Below are positions 49,364 through 58,685 of a stretch of DNA of 64,000 nt, piece after piece (position 1 is the first letter of the stretch; each line of letters begins with the position of its first letter). Made by a program: the position numbers and the translations under genes. The stretch spans positions 51,075-115,074 of the forward strand of contig CAMDBB010000005.1 in assembly GCA_945889195.1 (NCBI GenBank). Reading direction: 5' to 3'. A model generated the notes under the pieces. It saw nothing but the letters and a program-made list of their open reading frames with translations, ran no database searches and was not told the origin of the DNA. The DNA is from Bifidobacterium breve. GTDB lineage: Bacteria; Actinomycetota; Actinomycetes; Nanopelagicales; Nanopelagicaceae.

Positions 49364-51409
49364 TTAGAGCGCTTTCTTGATATCGCTAACAATTCTTTCA
49401 GCGCTAAATCCAAACTCTGCGAAGAGTTTGCCTGCACCAGCGGATGCGCCGAAGTGATCGAGTGAGATAACGATTCCCTTATCTCCTACATATTCGCGCC
49501 AACCTTGTGCGATACCAGCTTCAACGCTTACTCGTAGCGCTGTAGTTGGCATAACGGAGGAGCGGTAGCTCTCTGTCTCTTCGTTAAACCATTCCAGGCA
49601 AGGGGCGCTCACAACGCGAGTTGCGATGCCATCTGCTTCAAGAGCTGTCTGTGCATCGAGTGCGATTCCAACTTCAGAACCTGTTGCAATGATGACAACT
49701 CGGGGAGCAGCTGAACCATCTTTCAAGATATATGCACCCTTATCAACACCACTGGCTGCGCCATGAGTAGAACGATCAACTGTGCGCAGGTTCTGCCTTG
49801 ATAGCAAGAGACCTGCTGGCTTCTGGCGCTGCAAAATTGATCGCCAAACTTGTACAACTTCATTGGCATCTGCTGGTCGAATAACCGCGAAGTTGGGGAT
49901 TGCGCGTAGAGCTGCAAAGTGTTCGATCGGTTGGTGCGTTGGACCATCTTCACCGAGACCAATGGAATCGTGGGTCCAGATAAATGTTGATGGAATATCC
50001 ATCAGCGCTGCCAGGCGAACTGCCGGACGCATGTAATCGCTAAAGACTGCAAATGTTCCACCGAATGTTCGCGTCAATCCATGCAACGTAATCCCGTTGA
50101 GAATCGATCCCATTGCGTGCTCACGAATACCGAAGTGAATAATGCGACCGTATGGATCTGCATCTTTCATCTGACTGCTGGCCGGAAGGAAGGATTTACC
50201 GCCTTCGATTGTTGTGTTATTGCTCTCGGCCAAATCTGCCGATCCACCCCAGAATTCAGGTAACGCCTTTGCAATGGCGTTGATGACATGGCCAGAGGCG
50301 GCGCGAGTAGCTAAATCTTTTCCAGCTTCAAAGACTGGAAGAGATGAATCCCAACCTGCTGGAAGCTCGCGCTTCTGCAAACGAGTGAGCATCTGCGCGC
50401 GTTCAGGATTTGCGGCGCTCCATGCATCAAATTTCTTATTCCATGCCGCGTGCGACGCCGCGCCACGGTCTTTGACTGAACGCACATGTGCAAAAACTTC
50501 TGCTGGCATTGCAAACTTTTCGTCAGGGTTAAGGCCTAACTCTTTCTTTGTGGCTGCAATCTCTTCATCACCAAGGGCTGACCCATGTGATTTTGCTGTG
50601 CCGCGTAACTTAGGCGCAGGCCATGCAATCACTGAGTGCATCCGAATCAACGATGGCTTTGTCGTCTCTGCCTTTGCAGCCAACATCGCAGCATCGAGTG
50701 ATGCTAAATCAATATTTCCATCAGCGAGGGCCGCAACTTCTTGAACATGCCAACCATAAGCGCGATAGCGCGCGGCGACATCTTCGGTAAATGAAACATG
50801 GGTATCGCCCTCGATAGAGATGCGGTTATCGTCGTAGATAAGATTGAGATTACCGAGCTCTTGTGTTCCGGCGAGAGAAGAAGCTTCCCCTGATACACCT
50901 TCTTGTAAATCGCCATCAGAGCAGAGCACCCAGATCGAGTGATCAAAGAGTGAAGAACCTGCAGGTGCTTGCGGATCGAGTAGCCCACGTTCGTAGCGAG
51001 CTGCCATCGCAAAGCCGACTGCTGTTGCAACGCCTGCACCCAATGGTCCAGTCGTCATCTCAACGCCTGCGGTATGGCCAAACTCAGGATGGCCTGGAGT
51101 CAGTGATCCCCAAGTACGGAATGACTGCATATCTTCCATCTCAAGTCCGTAACCGCTGAAGAAGAGTTGTGTATAGAGAGTCAGCGATGAGTGGCCACAG
51201 GAGAGAATGAAACGGTCGCGACCGAGCCAATGTGGATCTGCTGGATCATGAACGAGGTGACGCTGAAAGAGGTTGTAGGCAACTGGAGCAAGTGACATTG
51301 CAGTTCCAGGATGGCCATTGCCAACCTTCTGTACTGCATCCATCGCGAGTGCACGGGCGATAGCTACCGCCTTATCGTCTAGCTCACTCCAACCGGCGAT
51401 CTTTGTCAT
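49364..51409 (-). CDS. tkt: Transketolase
   Basis: 681 aa, TPP enzyme of the non-oxidative pentose-phosphate pathway. N-terminal AMDAVQKVGNGHPGTAMSLAP, TPP/Mg site LCSDGDLQEGVSGEASSLAGTQELGNLNLIYDDNRISIEG, the Pyr domain HDSIGLGEDGPTHQPIEH and C-terminal SLDHFGASAGAGKLFAEFGF. Strong AGGAGA site before the ATG. Middle gene of ctaA-tkt-pgi. No transaldolase gene follows, unlike many actinobacteria. Confidence 0.97.
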   Translation of the reverse strand: MTKIAGWSELDDKAVAIARALAMDAVQKVGNGHPGTAMSLAPVAYNLFQRHLVHDPADPHWLGRDRFILSCGHSSLTLYTQLFFSGYGLEMEDMQSFRTWGSLTPGHPEFGHTAGVEMTTGPLGAGVATAVGFAMAARYERGLLDPQAPAGSSLFDHSIWVLCSDGDLQEGVSGEASSLAGTQELGNLNLIYDDNRISIEGDTHVSFTEDVAARYRAYGWHVQEVAALADGNIDLASLDAAMLAAKAETTKPSLIRMHSVIAWPAPKLRGTAKSHGSALGDEEIAATKKELGLNPDEKFAMPAEVFAHVRSVKDRGAASHAAWNKKFDAWSAANPERAQMLTRLQKRELPAGWDSSLPVFEAGKDLATRAASGHVINAIAKALPEFWGGSADLAESNNTTIEGGKSFLPASSQMKDADPYGRIIHFGIREHAMGSILNGITLHGLTRTFGGTFAVFSDYMRPAVRLAALMDIPSTFIWTHDSIGLGEDGPTHQPIEHFAALRAIPNFAVIRPADANEVVQVWRSILQRQKPAGLLLSRQNLRTVDRSTHGAASGVDKGAYILKDGSAAPRVVIIATGSEVGIALDAQTALEADGIATRVVSAPCLEWFNEETESYRSSVMPTTALRVSVEAGIAQGWREYVGDKGIVISLDHFGASAGAGKLFAEFGFSAERIVSDIKKAL

Positions 51410-51418
51410 CTCTTCTCC

Positions 51419-52297
51419 TTAAGCGTGTTTTCTTACAACTGATAGACGGATTCGCCACGCTGCGATCCATACTAAGACTGAACCTAAAAGATGGAAACCT
51501 ACAAGGAGTTCGGGAACTGCTAACCAGTATTGGATATAGCCGAGTGCACCTTGTGCGATTGCCAGCAAGATAAAGATATTGAGCCATTTCTTCGTTTCAA
51601 AACGGAGATCTTTAGAACGATAAAAAATAAAGGTAATAATCAACAAGACCCAGACAGATGAGCTGTGTAATCGTGTAATTGTGGAGATATCAAAGTCGAG
51701 TCGGGGAGCATCAACATCACCAGCGTGTGGACCGCTACCGGTTACCAAAGTTCCGATAGCAATTGCTATAAAGGCAACGACAATATGAGCAAGAGATATC
51801 CGCGAGATTCTGACTTGTGTAGATGAGGTTCGTACCTGCGGATGATGTCGGCGAGAATGTAACGATGTCGCCGCTGCAATCAAGATAATCGAGAGAAGTA
51901 GGTGTGATGCGACAGAGAGTGGATTGAGATGCGTAAGTACGGTGATTCCGCCAAGGACTCCCTGCGCCAAAATTCCAAAGATCTGAGTTGCGGCAAGAAA
52001 ACGGAGATCGCGACGACCGCTTCGCACAACTGCAATTAATGTGACAACTGCTGCGAAGAAGAGCGCGAAGGTAAGAAGTCGATTTCCAAATTCAATCCAC
52101 GCATGCAAGGCGCCCTCTGCTTGTCCTTCAACAGGGAGATAGGAACCGGGAACGCACTCTGGCCATGTTGGGCAGCCCATCCCAGATCCGGTAAGGCGAA
52201 CAGCGCCTCCCGTCAGAACGAGAGCTGCTTGAAGGAAGAGAAGTAGGCCCGCAAGGGGGCCGAGTACTCGGCGTGCAATTGTGCGCGTTTTACTCAC
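51419..52297 (-). CDS. ctaA: Heme A synthase (CtaA/COX15 family)
   Basis: 292 aa, about eight membrane segments. COX15 motifs: LTGGAVRLTGSGMGCPTWPEC (with the cysteine pair), HAWIEFGNRLLTF, LTHLNPLSVASHLLLS, TRLHSSSVWVLL and GFHLLGSVLVW, placing the four heme-ligand histidines. Oxidises heme O to heme A for cytochrome oxidase. GTG start with a leaderless-type -10. The usual partner ctaB is not in the window. Confidence 0.94.
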   Translation of the reverse strand: MSKTRTIARRVLGPLAGLLLFLQAALVLTGGAVRLTGSGMGCPTWPECVPGSYLPVEGQAEGALHAWIEFGNRLLTFALFFAAVVTLIAVVRSGRRDLRFLAATQIFGILAQGVLGGITVLTHLNPLSVASHLLLSIILIAAATSLHSRRHHPQVRTSSTQVRISRISLAHIVVAFIAIAIGTLVTGSGPHAGDVDAPRLDFDISTITRLHSSSVWVLLIITFIFYRSKDLRFETKKWLNIFILLAIAQGALGYIQYWLAVPELLVGFHLLGSVLVWIAAWRIRLSVVRKHA

Positions 52298-52303
52298 GCT
52301 CGT

Positions 52304-52309
52304 AGCCTA
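52304..52309 (-). promoter_or_regulatory. -10 hexamer for leaderless ctaA
   Basis: On the minus strand TAGGCT is followed by 6 nt (ACGAGC) and the GTG start of ctaA. The divergent sufR start is 80 bp away. Confidence 0.6.
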
Positions 52310-52362
52310 GGACCTTTGCCTCTCGCCGCGCCTCTCTTCAACTGGCAGGGGCTAGGGAATTA

Positions 52363-52378
52363 CGACACAATAGTGTTG
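52363..52378 (+). promoter_or_regulatory. Imperfect palindrome covering the sufR -10 and start codon
   Basis: CGACACAATAGTGTTG has half-sites CGACAC and GTGTTG, which are inverse complements at 5 of 6 positions around a 4-bp centre. CACAAT (52366-52371) is the best -10 candidate and ends 6 nt before the GTG start. A bound regulator would block this promoter. SufR autoregulation is the natural proposal. Confidence 0.5.
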
Positions 52379-53076
52379 TGAAAATCGACGACCTGAGCAC
52401 CCGCGAGGCTATCGCTCGCTCTGTGCTGGAAAATGGTCCGTCGACCGCTGTGACCCTAGGCGAGCGTCTTGGCCTCACGCCGGCAGGTATTCGCCGCCAC
52501 CTCGATCTCCTTGTTCTCGATGGAATTCTCGAAGCGCGCGAGCCACATCAGGCGCTCAGCCGTGGTCGTGGCCGACCTTCAAAAGTTTTTGTTATGACCG
52601 ATGGTGGTCGCGAAAAATTTGAACACTCATACGATGACTTAGCGGTGGCCGCTCTGAAATTTATGTCGGCGCAATCAGGCGGCCAACTCGTTCAAGCTTT
52701 CGCACAATCTCGCGCAGATGATATTGAGCGCAAGGCAGTTACCTTTATGGCAAAGAAGTCTCAGAAGAATCAGGCGCTTGCCACTTTCCTTACTGAGCAG
52801 GGTTATGCCGCCAGCATTGAGAGCAAGCCAACAGGGGATCAGCTCTGTCAACACCATTGTCCGATTGCACACGTTGCAGCTGAGTTTCCACAACTCTGCG
52901 AGGCAGAGACCGAGGCCTTCTCAAAGATTCTAGGAACACATGTGCAGCGTCTTGCCACAATTGCACACGGTGATGGCGTCTGCACAACGTACATTCCAAA
53001 TCTTTCCCGAGTAACAACAAAGACAAAGATCACTCAATCTACAAGAACGATAACCGCTGGAAAGGCGACCAAATGA
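52378..53076 (+). CDS. sufR: SufR-type Fe-S transcriptional regulator
   Basis: 232 aa. N-terminal winged helix-turn-helix ([35 protein letters not shown]) and a C-terminal cysteine cluster ([20 protein letters not shown], then DGVCTTY) that can hold an Fe-S cluster. Family members repress the suf operon when cluster supply is adequate. GTG start. The stop overlaps the sufB ATG. It heads the operon it presumably controls. Confidence 0.93.
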   Translation: MKIDDLSTREAIARSVLENGPSTAVTLGERLGLTPAGIRRHLDLLVLDGILEAREPHQALSRGRGRPSKVFVMTDGGREKFEHSYDDLAVAALKFMSAQSGGQLVQAFAQSRADDIERKAVTFMAKKSQKNQALATFLTEQGYAASIESKPTGDQLCQHHCPIAHVAAEFPQLCEAETEAFSKILGTHVQRLATIAHGDGVCTTYIPNLSRVTTKTKITQSTRTITAGKATK

Positions 53077-54482
53077 CAACAGCACATCCTGAACTCGATG
53101 GCCTCGGCAATTATGAATACGGCTGGTCAGATAGTAATGATGCGGGCTCTAATGCCAAGCGTGGCTTAAGCGAAGAAGTTGTTCGCGATATCTCTTCTAA
53201 GAAGAGTGAGCCGCAGTGGATGCTCGACCTTCGCCTCAAAGGGTTAGACCTCTTTTACAAGAAGCCAATGCCATCATGGGGATCTGATCTGTCAGGAATC
53301 TTCTTCGACACCATCAAATACTTTGTTCGCTCTACTGAGAAGCAGGCGACAACCTGGGAAGACCTACCAGATGACATTAAGAATACCTACGATCGCCTAG
53401 GTATCCCAGAAGCTGAAAAGCAGCGTCTGGTATCAGGAGTTGCAGCCCAATACGAATCAGAGGTTGTCTATCACTCAATCCGTGAAGACCTCGAGAAGCA
53501 GGGCGTCATCTTCCTTGATACCGATAGCGCTCTCAAGCAGCACCCGGAGCTCTTCAAAGAGTATTTCGCAACTGTTATTCCAGTTGGCGATAACAAGTTT
53601 GCAGCGCTCAATACCTCTGTCTGGTCTGGTGGTTCATTTATCTATGTTCCTAAGGGCGTTCACGTGGATATCCCATTGCAGGCTTACTTCCGTATCAATA
53701 CCGAAAATATGGGTCAGTTCGAACGTACCTTGATCATCGCCGATGAAGATTCATACATTCACTATGTCGAAGGTTGTACTGCGCCTATCTACAAGTCTGA
53801 CTCACTGCACTCAGCGGTAGTTGAAATCATTGTTAAGAAGGGTGCGCGCGTTCGTTATACGACTATTCAAAACTGGTCTAACAACGTCTACAACTTGGTA
53901 ACTAAGCGCGCAACATGCGCCGAAGGTGCAACTATGGAATGGGTCGATGGCAATATCGGTTCAAAGGTCACCATGAAGTATCCAGCTGTCATGTTGATGG
54001 GCCCACACGCAAAGGGTGAAACTCTCTCACTCGCATTTGCTGGCCCTGGCCAACATCAGGATTCTGGCGCAAAGATGGTGCACGCAGCTCCTTACACATC
54101 ATCGTCAGTTATCTCTAAATCTGTAGCTCGTGGTGGAGGTCGTACCTCATACCGCGGACTTGTGCAGGTTCAAGAAGGTGCCCACCATTCAGCAAGTACT
54201 GTGAAGTGCGATGCTCTTCTCGTTGACACAATCTCGCGTTCAGATACATATCCGTATGTTGATATCCGTGAAGATGATGTATCTATGGGTCACGAAGCGA
54301 CCGTCTCTAAGATCTCTGATGATCAGCTCTTCTATCTGATGTCCCGTGGACTCAATGAAGATGAAGCGATGGCGATGATTGTTCGTGGGTTCATTGAACC
54401 AATTGCACGCGAACTTCCTATGGAGTACGCGCTAGAGCTCAACCGCCTGATTGAACTCCAAATGGAAGGCGCAGTTGGATAA
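53073..54482 (+). CDS. sufB: Fe-S cluster assembly scaffold SufB
   Basis: 469 aa. Scaffold subunit of SufBCD. Beta-helix core with [38 protein letters not shown] (conserved Cys), [16 protein letters not shown], and the C-terminal [22 protein letters not shown]. No intein. ATG overlaps sufR by 4 bp, and the TAA shares a base with the sufD ATG. Confidence 0.97.
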   Translation: MTTAHPELDGLGNYEYGWSDSNDAGSNAKRGLSEEVVRDISSKKSEPQWMLDLRLKGLDLFYKKPMPSWGSDLSGIFFDTIKYFVRSTEKQATTWEDLPDDIKNTYDRLGIPEAEKQRLVSGVAAQYESEVVYHSIREDLEKQGVIFLDTDSALKQHPELFKEYFATVIPVGDNKFAALNTSVWSGGSFIYVPKGVHVDIPLQAYFRINTENMGQFERTLIIADEDSYIHYVEGCTAPIYKSDSLHSAVVEIIVKKGARVRYTTIQNWSNNVYNLVTKRATCAEGATMEWVDGNIGSKVTMKYPAVMLMGPHAKGETLSLAFAGPGQHQDSGAKMVHAAPYTSSSVISKSVARGGGRTSYRGLVQVQEGAHHSASTVKCDALLVDTISRSDTYPYVDIREDDVSMGHEATVSKISDDQLFYLMSRGLNEDEAMAMIVRGFIEPIARELPMEYALELNRLIELQMEGAVG

Positions 54483-55573
54483 TGTCTTCATTGCAATCGA
54501 ACGTTCTTGAAAACCACACCCCTACGGGGCGTGAGGAAGCATGGCGCTTTACGCCACTCAAACGCTTGGGTGGAATGCATGATGGTTCTGCCACCGCGGT
54601 AGAGCGCAATTCACTTGCGGTAAAGGGCACACTTCCAACTGGTGTGACTTTTTCTCACCAAGAGATTGAAGCCGTAACGCAGACTGATGATGTAATCGTC
54701 AATCGTGTTCGTCAGTTCACGACTAAGGGTGCGGTGCTATCAATTGCACCTAACGCAGAGATTGCTGAGCCAATTATGCTCAATCGATCCTCTTTTGGTA
54801 CTGACTCTGCTGAATTCTCACGAGTTCTCATCAAGGCAGGCAGCCATTCCAAATCAGTCGTAGTCATTGAGAACACAGGCGATACTCACCTTGCAGAAGA
54901 TTTAGAGATCGTTGTTGAACCAGGTGCTCATCTGACTCTTATCGCTCTGCAAGAGTGGGGAAGCAAGACGATTCATGCTGCGCGCCATCACGCAATTGTT
55001 GATCGCGATGCAACATTTAAGTCAATTGTTGTCACCGTCGGGGGAGATGTAGTTCGCCTACTTCCTACCGTCGATTTCATCGCACCAGGTGCATCATGTG
55101 ATCTATCTGGTGTCTACTTTGCAACTGCCGGCCAGTTCTTCGAACACCGCATGTTTGTCGATCACAAGGTTCCAAATGCAAAGTCCCGCGTGAACTACAA
55201 GGGAGCACTTGCTGGAGATAAGGCCCATACAGTCTGGATTGGCGATGTCTTTATTCGCGCTGCAGCTGAGGGCACAGATACATATGAGCTCAACCGTAAC
55301 TTATTGCTCTCAGATGGGGCGCGAGCTGATTCAGTTCCAAACCTTGAGATCGAAACTGGTGAAATCGTAGGCGCGGGACATGCATCTACGACAGGCCGCT
55401 TTGATGATGAGCAACTCTTCTACTTAATGTCGCGTGGAATCAATATGGATGATGCGCGTCGCCTGGTTGTGCGCGGATTCTTTAATGAGATTGTCTCTGA
55501 AATTGGTATTGAAGAAATCCAGGAACGCATCATGGCTCGCATTGATGGCGAACTTGCAAAGGCTGGTAAGTAG
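54482..55573 (+). CDS. sufD: Fe-S cluster assembly protein SufD
   Basis: 363 aa, paralogue of SufB and partner in the SufBCD scaffold. Shares the C-terminal module [25 protein letters not shown] with SufB. The N-terminal EEAWRFTPLKRLGG is typical of SufD. Overlaps sufB by 1 bp and abuts the Rieske gene. Confidence 0.96.
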   Translation: MSSLQSNVLENHTPTGREEAWRFTPLKRLGGMHDGSATAVERNSLAVKGTLPTGVTFSHQEIEAVTQTDDVIVNRVRQFTTKGAVLSIAPNAEIAEPIMLNRSSFGTDSAEFSRVLIKAGSHSKSVVVIENTGDTHLAEDLEIVVEPGAHLTLIALQEWGSKTIHAARHHAIVDRDATFKSIVVTVGGDVVRLLPTVDFIAPGASCDLSGVYFATAGQFFEHRMFVDHKVPNAKSRVNYKGALAGDKAHTVWIGDVFIRAAAEGTDTYELNRNLLLSDGARADSVPNLEIETGEIVGAGHASTTGRFDDEQLFYLMSRGINMDDARRLVVRGFFNEIVSEIGIEEIQERIMARIDGELAKAGK

Positions 55574-55870
55574 ATGTCTGATCTTGCATTTTCATCACTT
55601 CAAGCAGGTAAGCCTGTGCGGATTGAGAAGAACGGCGAATCCATCTGCGTCACCCGTGTGGGCGATCAGGTCTTCGCGGTCAACGATATCTGCAGCCACT
55701 CAGATGCCTCTCTTTCAGAAGGTGATGTCACAGATTTCAAGATCGAATGCTGGCTCCATGGAGCTGAGTTTGATCTTCGCACTGGAGAGGCGTTAACGCC
55801 TCCAGCAGTAGCACCCATTAAGACCTATTCAGTAACTGTCGACGGAGACTCCGTCACGGTAGAGATGTAA
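55574..55870 (+). CDS. Rieske-type [2Fe-2S] ferredoxin of the suf operon
   Basis: 98 aa. Cluster ligands in NDICSHSDASL (C-x-H) and ECWLHGAEFDL (C-x-x-H). NirD/biphenyl-dioxygenase-ferredoxin-like small Rieske protein, common between sufD and sufC in actinobacteria. Perhaps supplies electrons for cluster assembly; this is inferred from location. The ATG directly follows the sufD stop. Confidence 0.93.
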   Translation: MSDLAFSSLQAGKPVRIEKNGESICVTRVGDQVFAVNDICSHSDASLSEGDVTDFKIECWLHGAEFDLRTGEALTPPAVAPIKTYSVTVDGDSVTVEM

Positions 55871-55881
55871 CGGAGATAGAT

Positions 55882-56634
55882 ATGAGCACTCTAGAAATTC
55901 GCGGATTGAAAGTATCTGTCGAGACCGAGCAAGGCGCAGTAGAAATTCTTAAGGGAGTAGATCTGACCATTAAGTCAGGCGAAACTCACGCAATCATGGG
56001 CCCAAATGGTTCAGGTAAATCAACTCTGGCTTACTCAATTGCAGGCCATCCTAAATACACCATCACCGAAGGCACAGTCACGCTCGATGGCGAAGATGTT
56101 CTTGAAATGTCTGTCGATGAGCGCGCTAAGGCAGGTCTATTCCTAGCGATGCAGTACCCGGTAGAAGTACCTGGCGTATCTGTCTCTAACTTCCTACGTA
56201 CTGCAGCTACCGCTCTTCGTGGCGAAGCTCCAAAGTTGCGTGAATGGGTAGGCGAAGTAAAGAGCGCAATGGAGTCACTGAAGATGGATCCATCATTTGC
56301 TCAGAGAAATGTCAATGAAGGATTCTCTGGCGGCGAGAAGAAGCGCCATGAAATCATGCAGCTCGAACTCCTCAAGCCAAAATTCGCAATCCTCGATGAG
56401 ACAGATTCAGGTCTAGATGTTGATGCGCTCCGCATCGTTTCTGAAGGAGTAGTTCGCGCCAAGGAAGCCAATAACCATGGCATCCTCTTGATTACTCACT
56501 ACACAAGAATCTTGAAGTACATCAAGCCTGACTTCGTACATGTCTTCGCAAATGGACGCATTGTTGAAGAAGGCGGACCAGAGCTTGCTGACAAGCTTGA
56601 AGCGCAGGGTTACGCGGAGTACGTCACCGCTTAA
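55882..56634 (+). CDS. sufC: Fe-S cluster assembly ATPase SufC
   Basis: 250-aa soluble ABC ATPase. Walker A GPNGSGKSTLAYSIAGHP, Q-loop LAMQYPVEVPGVSVSNFL, signature FSGGEKKRHEIMQLELL and Walker B FAILDETDSGLDVDAL, all with SufC-specific sequence. Energises SufBD. Precedes sufS by 1 bp. Confidence 0.97.
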   Translation: MSTLEIRGLKVSVETEQGAVEILKGVDLTIKSGETHAIMGPNGSGKSTLAYSIAGHPKYTITEGTVTLDGEDVLEMSVDERAKAGLFLAMQYPVEVPGVSVSNFLRTAATALRGEAPKLREWVGEVKSAMESLKMDPSFAQRNVNEGFSGGEKKRHEIMQLELLKPKFAILDETDSGLDVDALRIVSEGVVRAKEANNHGILLITHYTRILKYIKPDFVHVFANGRIVEEGGPELADKLEAQGYAEYVTA

Positions 56635-56635
56635 T

Positions 56636-57880
56636 ATGTCATTTAACGCAGGCGCGGTCATCGCGGATTTTCCGATTCTTTCTCGGACAGTTCGCGATGG
56701 CAAACGCCTTGTCTATTTAGATTCTGGGGCAACTAGCCAGAAGCCAACTGAAGTTATCGACGCTGAGAGCAATTTCTATCGTATGCATAACGCTGCCGTT
56801 CATCGCGGAGCGCATCAATTGGCGGAAGAGGCCACCGATGCCTACGAGGGTGCTCGATCAATAGTTGCGCAATTTCTTGGCGCATCAGTCAACGAAATTA
56901 TCTTCACCAAGAGCGCGACTGAATCACTCAACCTTGTGGCTTATGCAATGGGTAACGCTCCAGCTGGCAATCGCTTCCAGCTTAAGTCTGGGGATGAAAT
57001 TGTTATTACCGAGATGGAGCACCACGCAAATCTCATACCGTGGCAGCAATTGGCCGCACGCACCGGAGCGACTCTTAAATGGTTTGAAGTTACTCCCGAA
57101 GGGCGTCTAGACCTCAGCAATATTGATTCGATTATCACCTCCAAGACCAAGGTTGTCGCTCTCACGCACCAATCAAATGTCCTGGGCACGATAAATCCGC
57201 TTTCTGAAATTGTAAAACGTGCACATGCAGCAGGCGGAGTTGTCGTACTCGATGCCTGTCAATCAGTTCCACATATGCCAATTAACGTTAAAGAACTTGA
57301 AGTTGATTTTCTGACTTTCTCAGGACATAAAGCAGTAGGCCCAACGGGCGTTGGCATCTTGTGGGGGAGAGAAGATCTCCTCAGTGAACTGCCTCCCTTT
57401 CTCACTGGCGGTTCGATGATTGAGAACGTCACGATGACATCAGCGACCTGGGCAAAGGCGCCGAAGAAGTTTGAAGCTGGTGTGCCAAATATGGCCCAAG
57501 CAGTTGGTTTAGGTGCAGCTCTTACATATCTGAATAGAATTGGAATGGATCAGATCTTTTCTCACGAGAAAGCGTTAACGAAGTACGGAATGTCGGCGCT
57601 TTTGGAAATTCCCGATCTTTCGATCGTTGGACCGACTGATTTAGAGATGCGTGGTGGAACGCTCTCCTTCACTGTCGGAGATATTCATCCTCATGATTTA
57701 GGGCAGTACTTGGATAGCCAAGGAGTAGCAGTTCGCACGGGGCACCATTGCGCATGGCCATTGACGCGCAAGCTAGGCGTTCCAGCAACCACGCGCGCTT
57801 CGTTCTATCTATACAACACCAATGCTGATATCGATGCACTTGTCGACGGCATCAGAAACGCACAGAAATACTTCGGATAA
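56636..57880 (+). CDS. sufS: Cysteine desulfurase SufS
   Basis: 414 aa from ATG 56636; the track start at 56540 lies in the sufC frame overlap and is spurious. PLP lysine in FLTFSGHKAVGPTGVGILWG, VLDACQSVPH, and active-site cysteine in RTGHHCAWPL. Mobilises sulfur from cysteine and passes it to SufU. The TAA shares a base with the sufU ATG. Confidence 0.96.
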   Translation: MSFNAGAVIADFPILSRTVRDGKRLVYLDSGATSQKPTEVIDAESNFYRMHNAAVHRGAHQLAEEATDAYEGARSIVAQFLGASVNEIIFTKSATESLNLVAYAMGNAPAGNRFQLKSGDEIVITEMEHHANLIPWQQLAARTGATLKWFEVTPEGRLDLSNIDSIITSKTKVVALTHQSNVLGTINPLSEIVKRAHAAGGVVVLDACQSVPHMPINVKELEVDFLTFSGHKAVGPTGVGILWGREDLLSELPPFLTGGSMIENVTMTSATWAKAPKKFEAGVPNMAQAVGLGAALTYLNRIGMDQIFSHEKALTKYGMSALLEIPDLSIVGPTDLEMRGGTLSFTVGDIHPHDLGQYLDSQGVAVRTGHHCAWPLTRKLGVPATTRASFYLYNTNADIDALVDGIRNAQKYFG

Positions 57881-58323
57881 TGCAGCTAGATAACCTTTAT
57901 CAAGAGGTGATCCTTGATCACTATAAGAACCCACAACATAAGAAGTTAAGCCCTACCTACGACGCTCAGGTTCATCACATCAATCCAAGCTGCGGCGATG
58001 AAATCACTCTCAACGTCACGCTCTCAGGCGACACTGTGGCTAACGTTTCATGGGATGGAGTCGGCTGTTCAATTTCGCAGGCGAGCGTCTCGATTCTCTC
58101 TGATTTAGTCCTTGGTAAGACTCTGGCGCAGGCGCAGGAAATTTCAGATTCATTTATGGCGCTCATGCAGAGCAAAGGAACTCAGACGGGGGATGAGAAC
58201 CTTCTCGAAGATGCGGTCGCTCTTGCAGGAGTCTCTCAATATCCAGCTCGCATTAAATGCGCTCTTCTAGGGTGGATGGCTTTCAAAGACGCGAGCGTGC
58301 AAGCGCTGGCGAAGAATCAGTGA
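57880..58323 (+). CDS. sufU: Zn-dependent sulfurtransferase SufU
   Basis: 147 aa. IscU-like fold of the SufU type: LYQEVILDHYKNPQHKK, NPSCGDEITL, WDGVGCSISQASVSILSDL and YPARIKCALLGW, giving the three conserved cysteines and the Asp. Contains the SufU-specific insertion (about residues 85-105). Accepts sulfur from SufS. Confidence 0.95.
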   Translation: MQLDNLYQEVILDHYKNPQHKKLSPTYDAQVHHINPSCGDEITLNVTLSGDTVANVSWDGVGCSISQASVSILSDLVLGKTLAQAQEISDSFMALMQSKGTQTGDENLLEDAVALAGVSQYPARIKCALLGWMAFKDASVQALAKNQ

Positions 58324-58332
58324 ATAAGAAAG

Positions 58333-58344
58333 TAGGATAAGCAG
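58333..58344 (+). promoter_or_regulatory. -10 plus spacer before sufT (TAGGATAAGCAG)
   Basis: The same 12-mer as before uvrB, directly followed by the ATG of sufT. As a promoter it would give leaderless sufT mRNA independent of SufR. AGGA could also be a ribosome-binding site at a spacing of 7. Confidence 0.5.
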
Positions 58345-58656
58345 ATGGTCGCAAAAATCGAAGATATCAATGAGGCAATGAAGGATGTTGTCGATCCGGA
58401 ACTTGGTATTAACGTCGTTGATTTAGGTTTGATCTACGACATGATGGTCGATGACAACAACATCGCCGTTCTTAATATGACCCTGACCTCTGCCGCCTGC
58501 CCGTTGCAGGATGTTATTGAGGACCAAACTCGACAGGCGCTTGCACCCTTTACGGATGATGTGAAGATTAATTGGGTCTGGATGCCACCTTGGGGGCCAG
58601 ACAAGATTAGTGACGATGGACGCGAGCAATTGCGCGCTCTCGGCTTCACTGTCTAA
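58345..58656 (+). CDS. sufT: MIP18/PaaD-like Fe-S assembly protein SufT
   Basis: 103 aa, DUF59/MIP18 family: MKDVVDPELGINVVDLGLIYDM, LTSAACPLQDVIEDQ (conserved Cys) and WVWMPPWGPDKIS. SufT proteins help mature Fe-S proteins in low-GC and actinobacterial Suf systems. Last gene of the suf block, 21 bp after sufU. Confidence 0.94.
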   Translation: MVAKIEDINEAMKDVVDPELGINVVDLGLIYDMMVDDNNIAVLNMTLTSAACPLQDVIEDQTRQALAPFTDDVKINWVWMPPWGPDKISDDGREQLRALGFTV

Positions 58657-58673
58657 TTAACCTGAGCCACCTT

Positions 58674-58679
58674 TAGACT
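58674..58679 (+). promoter_or_regulatory. -10 hexamer for the leaderless ABC exporter gene
   Basis: TAGACT ends 6 nt before ATG 58686. This supports the longest start of the ORF track over internal ATGs at 58707 and 58722. Confidence 0.55.
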
Positions 58680-58685
58680 CTTTCT

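Noticed and set aside
56540-56635. N-terminal 32-residue extension of SufS in the ORF track
   Set aside because: Overlaps sufC out of frame and adds residues not found in SufS. ATG 56636 right after the sufC stop gives a normal N-terminus.
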